Translations under genes and position numbers: made by a program | Source of the DNA: Chitinophagaceae bacterium | Lineage (GTDB): Bacteria > Bacteroidota > Bacteroidia > Chitinophagales > Chitinophagaceae | DNA: 9,137 nucleotides | Direction: 5' to 3' | Assembly: GCA_003151295.1 (NCBI GenBank) | Contig: PLXD01000073.1 | Span: forward strand, 6,000 to 15,136 | The notes under the pieces: model-generated | The model's input: only the letters and a program-made list of their open reading frames with translations | What the model was told of the DNA's origin: nothing | Databases searched by the model: none | In this document: piece after piece, positions 1 to 5,651 of the stretch | Layout: every line of letters starts with the position of its first letter | Numbering within the stretch: the stretch's first letter is position 1

Positions 1-366
1 TGACTTGCGAATGATATCGTTTTCGTAATCATCCACGGAACTGGTACATACCAGCCCCGTTTGGCTACGGCCGTTCATGATCAACCGGTAAATATAGTAA
101 CAGGGCTTCTGCTCCTGCAGTAGAATATTGTTTTGCACGAAGGCAAGCAAATTTTCCTTCGCCTTGTCATAGACAGCCTGCGAATGTATGTCGGCCGTAT
201 CAGGCAGGTCGATCTCCGATTTGGTGATATGGAGGAATGAGTCGGGATTGCCGGCCACTTCTTCCCTGGCTTCCTTGCTATTTAATACATCATAGGGACG
301 GGAAGCGACTTTTCGTGCGATTGCCGGCTGAGGCCTCAGTGCTTTGAAAGGAGTGATAGTTGCCAT
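1..366 (-). CDS. DUF1015 family protein, N-terminal part (cut by window edge)
   Basis: The reading frame starts with ATG at 366 and stays open through base 1, giving 122 codons; the C-terminal part lies outside the window. The protein begins MATITPFKALRPQPAIARKV and continues with SRPYDVLN, EAR, and NPDSFLHITKSEIDLP. The PFKALRP start, the RPYDV segment and the SFLHIT...EIDLP segment are the recognisable N-terminal signature of the DUF1015 family (PF06245), whose members are usually about 400 residues long. The biochemical function of this family is not established. It lies 45 bp downstream of serC on the same strand, with no visible terminator between them, so co-transcription is likely and a role linked to serine metabolism is often suspected; that link is inference from position only. 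A weak AGGA lies about 10 nt before the ATG. Family assignment is fairly sure, function unknown. Confidence 0.88.
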   Translation of the reverse strand, partial: MATITPFKALRPQPAIARKVASRPYDVLNSKEAREEVAGNPDSFLHITKSEIDLPDTADIHSQAVYDKAKENLLAFVQNNILLQEQKPCYYIYRLIMNGRSQTGLVCTSSVDDYENDIIRKS

Positions 367-411
367 GATAGGTTGATCCTGGTTATAATAATGTTTTATC
401 AATCTTTTGAA

Positions 412-1479
412 TTACCCTTTTTTATTTGCGAAATCTTTCATCAGGTCTACGAGCACCTGTACACTGCTCAGCGGAAGCGCGTTATACAGGGAAGCCCTGA
501 AGCCACCAACGCTGCGGTGCCCCTTGATGCCCACGATGCCCTCTTGCTTACAGATGGCCTGGAATTCTTTTTCCAACGCCGGGTCGTCGATGACAAATAC
601 AGCATTCATTTTACTCCGGTCCTCCGGGACGACCGTAGGACGGAAAACTGGTAATTCATCCAACGTCTTGTACAGGAGTCCGGCTTTTTCATCGTTGATC
701 TTTTCAATGGCCGCCACGCCGCCGGATTTTTTCAGCCAGCGTAAGGTGAGCATACATAAATAAACTGCAAAGACAGGTGGCGTGTTTAACATGGATCCCG
801 CTTCGATATGCTGGCGGTAGTCCATCATGCTTGGTAACTTACGATCTACTTTACCGAGAATATCTTTTTTCACGATCACCAGGTTCACCCCCGCCGCTCC
901 GATATTCTTCTGAGCCCCGGCATAGATCAGGTCGAAACGGTTAAAGACCATGACCCGGCTGAGTATATCGCTGCTCATATCCGCCACCAGGGGGATATTC
1001 GTTTCCGGGATGCCATGCATTTGTGTTCCTTCGATCGTATTATTGGTTGTATAGTGAAAATATTTGGCGCCTGCCGGAAGGATATATCCCTTGGGAATAT
1101 AAGTATAGTTCTTGTCTTTTGAAGAAGCGACTATTGCTACCTGGCCGAATAGCTTCGCTTCCTTGATCGCCTTGGTGCCCCAGGTGCCGCAATCCAGGTA
1201 AACCGCCGTTTCGTTCTCATTCAGCAGGTTCATGGGTATCTGGAAGAACTGGGTTGAAGCCCCCCCATGCAGGAATAATACCTCATGCTCTTTGTCCAGG
1301 GCCATCAGTTCCTTCACAGAGGCGATCGCTTCATCCATCACCTCCTGGAAAAGAGGGGTACGATGTCCGATCTCCAGGATGGATAGTCCCGTATTATTGA
1401 AGTCCAGGATTGCCCGGCTGGCCTGTTCGAATACTTCCCCAGGTAATATGCTGGGACCCGAATTAAAATTATAAACCAC
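412..1479 (-). CDS. serC: Phosphoserine aminotransferase (SerC)
   Basis: A 355-residue PLP enzyme of the class-V aminotransferase family. It makes 3-phosphoserine from 3-phosphohydroxypyruvate and glutamate, the second step of cytosolic serine synthesis; the family can also act in the PdxB/PdxF branch of vitamin B6 synthesis. The N-terminal FNSGPSILP motif, GHR at 38-40, HGGAS at 71-75, W100 in the cofactor-stacking position, VADMSSD at 165-171 and AGAQKNIG with the Schiff-base lysine K191 are all present. So are the N232-T233 pair (LNTPP) and the C-terminal GHRSVGGFRAS (320-330), which carries the phosphate-binding His/Arg residues. Length is normal and no key residue is missing. The start is GTG (1477-1479). 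It leaves five residues before the GPS motif, as usual for the family, and no in-frame ATG is seen just upstream. There is no Shine-Dalgarno sequence. DUF1015 follows on the same strand; serA is not between them. Confidence 0.97.
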   Translation of the reverse strand: MVYNFNSGPSILPGEVFEQASRAILDFNNTGLSILEIGHRTPLFQEVMDEAIASVKELMALDKEHEVLFLHGGASTQFFQIPMNLLNENETAVYLDCGTWGTKAIKEAKLFGQVAIVASSKDKNYTYIPKGYILPAGAKYFHYTTNNTIEGTQMHGIPETNIPLVADMSSDILSRVMVFNRFDLIYAGAQKNIGAAGVNLVIVKKDILGKVDRKLPSMMDYRQHIEAGSMLNTPPVFAVYLCMLTLRWLKKSGGVAAIEKINDEKAGLLYKTLDELPVFRPTVVPEDRSKMNAVFVIDDPALEKEFQAICKQEGIVGIKGHRSVGGFRASLYNALPLSSVQVLVDLMKDFANKKG

Positions 1480-1510
1480 TGTTTTACGATTTAAGTGATT
1501 AAAAGAGTCG

Positions 1511-1518
1511 CAAAATTA
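1511..1518 (-). promoter_or_regulatory. Candidate -7 box for serC (proximal)
   Basis: On the minus strand this reads TAATTTTG, an exact match to the Bacteroidota -7 consensus TAnnTTTG. It would place the transcription start about 25 nt before the GTG of serC. The matching -33 TTTG is not present at the expected 19-bp distance (TTCC is there instead), so the call rests on the -7 box and position alone. Confidence 0.45.
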
Positions 1519-1528
1519 AAAAGAGCCG

Positions 1529-1536
1529 CAAAGATA
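1529..1536 (-). promoter_or_regulatory. Candidate -7 box for serC (distal copy)
   Basis: Reads TATCTTTG on the minus strand, a second match to TAnnTTTG exactly 18 bp upstream of the first one, as part of the tandem duplication. No good -33 TTTG is seen 19 bp further upstream. It may be an alternative start site or the remnant of a duplicated promoter. Confidence 0.35.
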
Positions 1537-1558
1537 AGGAATCGTTCGTGCTGAGTGG

Positions 1559-2185
1559 TCACCCGTTCTCTTCAATCTCGGCGACCCCTCCTGAAATAGC
1601 AAATTTCATGGCATCGGCCGGGGTCGTATCGGTAAGGATGCGCACCCTTTCTTTTTTCACGAAGAACAGGTTGCCTGAAAAAGCATAGGATTGCGGGACA
1701 TAAACCGCTACATATTCCTGGAGACCGAATTCATGCAGGTCGTCCCGGGTGATAAATCCCACCCTCCAGATATCCGGGGCATCGATGCATACCAAAACGG
1801 ATTTTTCGAATTTCCTTTTGTTTCCGGCAAAGGCTTCAAAAAAGTCTTTCAGTGTAGTGTAAATCAATTTGATACCGGGCGTTCTCTCCAGGAGACGGTC
1901 GAAGAGATCCACCAGGCGGCTGACGATAAAGGAGGAGGAGATATAGCCTACAAATAGCACCAGCAGGATGACTATGAAAAAGCCCAGGCCGGGGATCCTT
2001 CTCGGATTGCCAAACCTATCCAGCCCGAAGCTGGGGAAGAGGCTATGTATGAAATTCGGAAGAATGCTGTCTATCCAGTTAAAAAAAGAGGTTGCCGCCC
2101 AGATCGTGATAATAATGGGCGCCAGGATGATCAGCCCCTGTAGAAAATAATTAAATAATTTTCGGGGTCTTAGCGGGATTTTCAT
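1559..2185 (-). CDS. DUF502 family inner membrane protein
   Basis: A 208-residue protein from the ATG at 2185. It has a basic N-terminus (PLRPRK), a first membrane segment at about 13-36 (FLQGLIILAPIIITIWAA), a hydrophilic loop with an NP pair (60-61), and a second membrane segment at about 67-88 (GLGFFIVILLVLFVGYI). A soluble C-terminal domain follows with RTPGIKLIYTTLKDF (101-115), VYVPQSYAFSGNLFFV (161-176) and a late SGG (198-200). This layout and these motifs fit DUF502 (PF04367), a family of small membrane proteins of about 200 residues with no established molecular role. A TTG at 2206 would add seven residues, but it lies inside a TAnnTTTG promoter-like box, so the ATG is preferred. 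serC begins 79 bp downstream on the same strand, possibly by read-through. The protein is divergent from the efflux operon and nothing ties it to efflux. Confidence 0.88.
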   Translation of the reverse strand: MKIPLRPRKLFNYFLQGLIILAPIIITIWAATSFFNWIDSILPNFIHSLFPSFGLDRFGNPRRIPGLGFFIVILLVLFVGYISSSFIVSRLVDLFDRLLERTPGIKLIYTTLKDFFEAFAGNKRKFEKSVLVCIDAPDIWRVGFITRDDLHEFGLQEYVAVYVPQSYAFSGNLFFVKKERVRILTDTTPADAMKFAISGGVAEIEENG

Positions 2186-2203
2186 GTATCGGTATTTAGT
2201 TTC

Positions 2204-2211
2204 CAAAAGTA
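2204..2211 (-). promoter_or_regulatory. Candidate -7 box for the DUF502 gene
   Basis: The minus strand reads TACTTTTG, an exact TAnnTTTG match, ending 18 nt before the ATG at 2185. The expected -33 TTTG is degenerate (AATG at 2231-2234). If real, the leader is very short, and the upstream TTG at 2206 cannot be the translation start. Confidence 0.35.
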
Positions 2212-2352
2212 GTCATTCCCGGCGATCACCCATTCCGTCCCGCAGAGGAAGGCCGGCTGAATATATAAACCACAGTCTAACGCTATGTAAAAGAGGTTCT
2301 TGCACGTAAAATGAAGAAAAAATCAAGCATTCGTCAATAAAAAATAAAAGCC

Positions 2353-2380
2353 GGAAACTTTGGCAACAAAAAAAGTTTCC
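2353..2380. promoter_or_regulatory. Inverted repeat over the efflux promoter, candidate TetR operator
   Basis: Arms GGAAACTTT (2353-2361) and AAAGTTTCC (2372-2380) are perfect inverted complements separated by 10 bp, a 28-bp palindrome in total. It covers the -33 TTTG and nearly the whole spacer of the tetR promoter, so a bound dimer would block RNA polymerase. TetR-family repressors usually bind palindromes of this general size next to their own gene. The palindrome is seen directly; its role as the operator is inferred. It could also form a hairpin, but it lies upstream of the predicted transcription start, which argues against an RNA role. Confidence 0.55.
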
Positions 2381-2389
2381 ATAGTTTTG
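2359..2389 (+). promoter_or_regulatory. Bacteroidota-type promoter of the efflux operon
   Basis: TTTG (2359-2362), a 19-bp spacer, then TAGTTTTG (2382-2389). Both boxes match the -33/-7 consensus used by the primary sigma factor of Bacteroidota (TTTG and TAnnTTTG), and the spacing is the expected one. The predicted transcript would start near 2394, leaving about 43 nt before the tetR ATG. This is the best-supported promoter in the window. Confidence 0.7.
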
Positions 2390-2420
2390 CCCCGGAAATA
2401 AGCACCAAGGATAAGCAACA

Positions 2421-2428
2421 AGGGAGGT
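2421..2428 (+). promoter_or_regulatory. Strong Shine-Dalgarno sequence of tetR
   Basis: AGGGAGGT lies 9 nt before the ATG at 2438, containing the full GGAGG core. It fixes the start codon of the TetR gene. None of the other genes with visible starts has a comparable site. Confidence 0.75.
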
Positions 2429-2437
2429 ATAACTCAT

Positions 2438-3073
2438 ATGGAAGTAAAAGAACGAATACTGGAAAAAGCGGGAGACCTGTTCATGCGGTACGGCATCCGA
2501 TCCATTACGATGGATGAGATAGCCGCCCAATTGGGAATATCCAAGAAGACCATCTACCAGTTCTTTACAGATAAGGATGAAATGGTTACGGCTGTGATCG
2601 ATCTCGAAGTGCAAAAAAATGAGATGGAATGCATGCAGTTCCGCAAGCAATCCCATGACGCCGTTCAACAGATCTTCCTGGCCCTGGAATCCATGGAAGA
2701 AATGTTGCAGGCCATGAACCCGCAGATCCTGTATGATCTCGAAAAGCACCACCCCCGGTCCTTTAAAAAGATCAGGGACTATAAATATCATTTCCTGTAC
2801 CAGGAAATAACGGATAACCTGCAATGGGGTATGGAAGAAGGACTATACAGGCCGGAGATCAATGTCGATATCATGGCGAAAATCCGAATTGAAATGGCCT
2901 TTATGCCTTTTAACCCGGATATCTTCCCGCACACGCGGTACAAGATCACGGAATTGAGCTTCGAGCTGGCCAACCATTTCCTCTTTGGCATCACAACAAT
3001 AAAAGGAAGAGAGCTAACCGAAAATTACATCACTGAACGAAATAAAAAATCATCCCATGAACACACGGTTTAG
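2438..3073 (+). CDS. TetR/AcrR-family transcriptional repressor of the efflux operon
   Basis: A 211-residue cytosolic regulator. Residues 1-50 form the TetR-type DNA-binding domain: the helix ERILEKAGDLFMRYGIRSIT, then the helix-turn-helix MDEIAAQLGISKKTIYQFF with the family's typical KKTIYQFF recognition-helix end, followed by the DKDEMV helix. The rest (about 55-211) is a divergent all-helical ligand-binding and dimerisation domain that cannot be assigned to a ligand by eye. It is the first gene of a tetR-tolC-adaptor-RND operon, and its stop overlaps the TolC start by 17 nt in another frame. A promoter and an inverted repeat lie directly upstream, so autorepression of the whole operon is the likely logic. 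Start chosen for the strong ribosome binding site and normal TetR N-terminus. Family certain; target operator and inducer inferred or unknown. Confidence 0.94.
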   Translation: MEVKERILEKAGDLFMRYGIRSITMDEIAAQLGISKKTIYQFFTDKDEMVTAVIDLEVQKNEMECMQFRKQSHDAVQQIFLALESMEEMLQAMNPQILYDLEKHHPRSFKKIRDYKYHFLYQEITDNLQWGMEEGLYRPEINVDIMAKIRIEMAFMPFNPDIFPHTRYKITELSFELANHFLFGITTIKGRELTENYITERNKKSSHEHTV

Positions 3074-4448
3074 TAAGGTGCGAAGAATGACTCTCTCTGT
3101 ATTCTTGTTCTTTTCGCTCCTCGTGACAATAAATGCACAGGGGCAGCCGTCGGCGACGCAGCAACAGCCGTCGGCGCAGGGACAAAATATATACCGTTTT
3201 TCCCTGAAAGAGGCCATTGATTATGGCAGTAAGAACAGCGCCAAAGTTAAAAACGCACTCCTGGATTATAAGATCCAGGAGCAAAGCAACCGGGCTACCA
3301 CCTCCCAGGCATTGCCCCAGATCACAGGAAATGCAGGGGTCACCGATTATTTGCAGATCCCGATCACCCCGGTGCCGGGCGCTTTTTTAAGTCCGCCGCA
3401 GCCCGGCTTCATTCCGCTCAAGTTTCAGACTCAATACAATTCCGTCGGGGGCCTGACCTTAAAACAGGTGCTTTTTGACGGGCAGGTCTTTGTCGGATTG
3501 CAGGCGCGCCACGCTTCCCTGGATTATTACCGGAAAAACCAGGAGATCACGGAGCAGACCCTGCGGGTGAATATTTATAAAATATATTACCAACTACTCT
3601 TAAGCAGGATACAAACGGATTTGATCGATACGAATATTGCAAAGACAAAGGAATTGCTGCACAACACTACGGAAATGTTTAAGAACGGATTCTCGGAGCA
3701 ATTGGATGTAGACAAGGCTTCGGTACAACTCGCCAACTTCGAATCGCAAAAAATACAGGTCAATTATAATATTGACAACGGATATCTGGGCCTAAAGGTC
3801 TTAATGGGAATGCCCATCCGCGATTCCGTTTTATTGACTGATACCCTGACCTATGATATGATCAGGGACGCCGTATTAAACGATACCTACAAATATTCGG
3901 ACAGGCGGGATTTCCAGTTATTGCAGATCAACAAGAACCTGAATGAATTCGATATCAAGCGGTATAAAAAACTATATATCCCCGCCCTGAATTTCACGGC
4001 CAACTATTCCCAGAATAACTATGGATCGTCGCTGGATTTGTTCCAAAAGAACTCCTGGTTCCCTTCCACCTATATCGCCTTGAATATCAGCATTCCCATT
4101 TTTGACGGGTTTTATAAGGATGCCAATATCCGGAAGTCAAAATACGCCCTGCAGCAGACCGAAAATAATATGGAAGCGCTGAAAATCAGCATTGACAATG
4201 ATGTCAGCCAGGCCCAGTTACAATTTACGTCTTCCCTTGCCACCCTGGATTATGAAAAAAAGAACATGGGACTCGCCGAAAGCGTGTACAATCAGACCCG
4301 GAAAAAATTTGAACAGGGATTGGGCTCCAACACGGAGATCACTTCGGCGCAATCGGATCTGACGCAGGCGCAAAATAATTATTTGAATGCTTTATATAAT
4401 GCGATCATAGCCAAGATCGATTACCAGAATTCCATTGGCAAACTATAA
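3057..4448 (+). CDS. TolC-family outer membrane efflux channel
   Basis: A 463-residue outer membrane efflux protein, the exit duct of the tripartite pump. It has a Sec signal peptide: basic MNTRFSKVRR, hydrophobic core at about 12-24, likely cleavage after A27 (TINA/Q). A Gln/Pro/Ser-rich linker (28-43) follows, then two OEP repeats. The first holds the beta-strand motif LKQVLFDGQ (135-143) and the helix segment MFKNGFSEQLDVDKASVQLA. The second holds ISIPIFDGF and the closing KFEQGLGSNTEITSAQSDL, ending near the C-terminus. Two repeats of strand plus long coiled helices are the expected TolC protomer plan, and the length is usual. The start at 3057 overlaps the tetR end by 17 nt; an ATG at 3087 would avoid the overlap but drop the basic n-region of the signal peptide, so 3057 is preferred. 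No Shine-Dalgarno; the leader is A-rich. Confidence 0.94.
   Translation: MNTRFSKVRRMTLSVFLFFSLLVTINAQGQPSATQQQPSAQGQNIYRFSLKEAIDYGSKNSAKVKNALLDYKIQEQSNRATTSQALPQITGNAGVTDYLQIPITPVPGAFLSPPQPGFIPLKFQTQYNSVGGLTLKQVLFDGQVFVGLQARHASLDYYRKNQEITEQTLRVNIYKIYYQLLLSRIQTDLIDTNIAKTKELLHNTTEMFKNGFSEQLDVDKASVQLANFESQKIQVNYNIDNGYLGLKVLMGMPIRDSVLLTDTLTYDMIRDAVLNDTYKYSDRRDFQLLQINKNLNEFDIKRYKKLYIPALNFTANYSQNNYGSSLDLFQKNSWFPSTYIALNISIPIFDGFYKDANIRKSKYALQQTENNMEALKISIDNDVSQAQLQFTSSLATLDYEKKNMGLAESVYNQTRKKFEQGLGSNTEITSAQSDLTQAQNNYLNALYNAIIAKIDYQNSIGKL
3144..3185 (+). repeat. 21-bp tandem repeat coding the QPSA linker of the TolC protein
   Basis: The 12-mer CAGCCGTCGGCG occurs at 3144-3155 and again at 3165-3176, exactly 21 bp (seven codons) apart; the remaining 9 bp of each unit are diverged. 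It encodes the repeated QPSA in the linker just after the signal peptide. In-frame unit length means copy-number change would not break the gene. Confidence 0.6.
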
Positions 4449-4486
4449 GTAAACTAACCTTACTGAAAAATTTAAAAATCATTGAC

Positions 4487-5635
4487 ATGCATAAGATACT
4501 GGCTATTGTTGTTATCGGCTCCATCCTGCTGAGTTCATGCGGAAGCGACTCCGTGAAGAACGATTCTCTCGAAGATAAGAAGGCCCGGCTTGAGAGCCTC
4601 AAAAGTCAGCAGGACAGGCTGGACAAACAGATCACGGCCCTGGAGTCAGAGATCGTTAAGGCGGATCCTTCTTCCACGGTAGCGGAAAAGGCAAAGCTGG
4701 TGACCCTTACTTCGCTGGCCCCCACTTCCTTCACCCATTCTATCGACTTGCAGGGGAATGTCGATGCAGTGAACACTTCCTATGTTTCTCCACGCGGAAG
4801 TGGCGGCGTTGTCAGGGCCGTGTACGTAATAAAAGGCGATGCGGTCAAACAAGGCCAGTTGCTGTTAAAGCTGGACGATGCTATACAGCGCCAGCAACTG
4901 GCCAACGCCCAGACACAATCCGCCTATGCCAAAGACATGTATGCACGCCGTAAGAACTTATGGGACCAGAAGATAGGCATGGAAGTGGACCTGATCAATG
5001 CGAAGAACCAGGTCGACCAGATGGAAAGCCAGGTTAAAATCGCCCAGGAACAATTGGATTTTACGAATGTGTATGCCGATATCAGCGGGGTAGTGGATGA
5101 TATTACCATAAGGGTCGGGGAGAGTTTCGCTCCGGGCGGCCAGCAACTGCGCCTTGTGAATACGAATAATCTTAAAGTAGTCGTACAGGTCCCTGAGCTT
5201 TACCAGGAACGTGTGAAAGTAGGGACACCTGTTAAGATCGCCTTCCCGGGGCTCAATAATAAGATCGTCACCGGCACTGTACACGTGACAGGCAAAGTGA
5301 TCAATACGGGTAGCCGGACCTTTCCTATCGAGGTGAGGATTCCCAACGACAAGGATATCCGGGCCAACCAGGTCTCGGTAGTTAAGATCCAGGATTACGC
5401 CGCTACCAATGCGCTCACGATTCCCGTCAATACCCTTCAATCGGACGAAAAGGGAAAATATGTGCTGGTAGGAGTAACGGATAAAGGGAGAATGGTCGCC
5501 CGGAAAAGAACGGTAACGATCGGTCAGCTGTATGCCGATAAGATAGAAGTGAAGAGCGGGCTGCAAGCAGGGGATCAGCTGATCACGGATGGTTTCCAGG
5601 GTTTGTATGACGGTCAGTTGATCACGACTAATTAA
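4487..5635 (+). CDS. RND efflux periplasmic adaptor (membrane fusion protein), lipoprotein
   Basis: A 382-residue AcrA/MexA-type adaptor that joins the RND permease to the TolC channel in the periplasm. The N-terminus MHKILAIVVIGSILLSSCGS has a lipobox with C18 as the likely lipidated residue, so it is probably anchored by lipid. Residues 28-58 form an extra heptad-like coiled coil (L28, L35, I49, I56 and L38, L45, L52). The barrel-sandwich half-motif GGVVRAVYVIKGDAVKQGQLLLKLDD (106-131) is followed by an alpha-hairpin (about 133-192) and the return half VYADISGVVDDITIRVGESFAPG (195-217). A beta-barrel (about 225-310) and a membrane-proximal domain ending KSGLQAGDQLITDGFQGLYDGQ complete the protein. 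The gene sits 38 bp after the TolC stop and 16 bp before the RND start. No Shine-Dalgarno. Adaptor role is certain from domains and context; substrate unknown. Confidence 0.95.
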   Translation: MHKILAIVVIGSILLSSCGSDSVKNDSLEDKKARLESLKSQQDRLDKQITALESEIVKADPSSTVAEKAKLVTLTSLAPTSFTHSIDLQGNVDAVNTSYVSPRGSGGVVRAVYVIKGDAVKQGQLLLKLDDAIQRQQLANAQTQSAYAKDMYARRKNLWDQKIGMEVDLINAKNQVDQMESQVKIAQEQLDFTNVYADISGVVDDITIRVGESFAPGGQQLRLVNTNNLKVVVQVPELYQERVKVGTPVKIAFPGLNNKIVTGTVHVTGKVINTGSRTFPIEVRIPNDKDIRANQVSVVKIQDYAATNALTIPVNTLQSDEKGKYVLVGVTDKGRMVARKRTVTIGQLYADKIEVKSGLQAGDQLITDGFQGLYDGQLITTN

Positions 5636-5651
5636 ATTTAAAACACCACTC

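Larger units (their letters stand above)
1501..1536. repeat. Two tandem 18-bp copies upstream of serC
   Basis: Bases 1501-1518 and 1519-1536 are directly adjacent copies of an 18-bp unit that match at 15 of 18 positions (differences at unit positions 8, 15 and 16). Each unit ends, on the minus strand reading toward serC, with one TAnnTTTG box. This is directly visible; any functional meaning is inferred. Confidence 0.75.

Noticed and set aside
373..763. Two short plus-strand open frames at the serC 3' end
   Set aside because: Both are antisense to serC, which is intact and strongly conserved; no start signal is visible.
1480..1560. Rho-independent terminator between the DUF502 gene and serC
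   Set aside because: I looked for a stem followed by a T-run on the minus strand and found no convincing stem, so none is annotated.
2186..2206. TTG start seven codons upstream for the DUF502 protein
   Set aside because: The TTG overlaps a TAnnTTTG promoter-like box and has no ribosome site; the ATG at 2185 gives a normal family N-terminus. Not fully excluded.
2207..2352. Small gene, RNA gene or riboswitch in the divergent intergenic region
   Set aside because: No open frame with a start signal and no stable conserved-looking fold could be recognised; it is AT-rich in its right part and appears to be plain regulatory spacer.
2213..2824. Minus-strand open frame of 203 codons over the intergenic region and tetR
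   Set aside because: It runs opposite the helix-turn-helix coding part of tetR and across the promoter; the translation is not protein-like.
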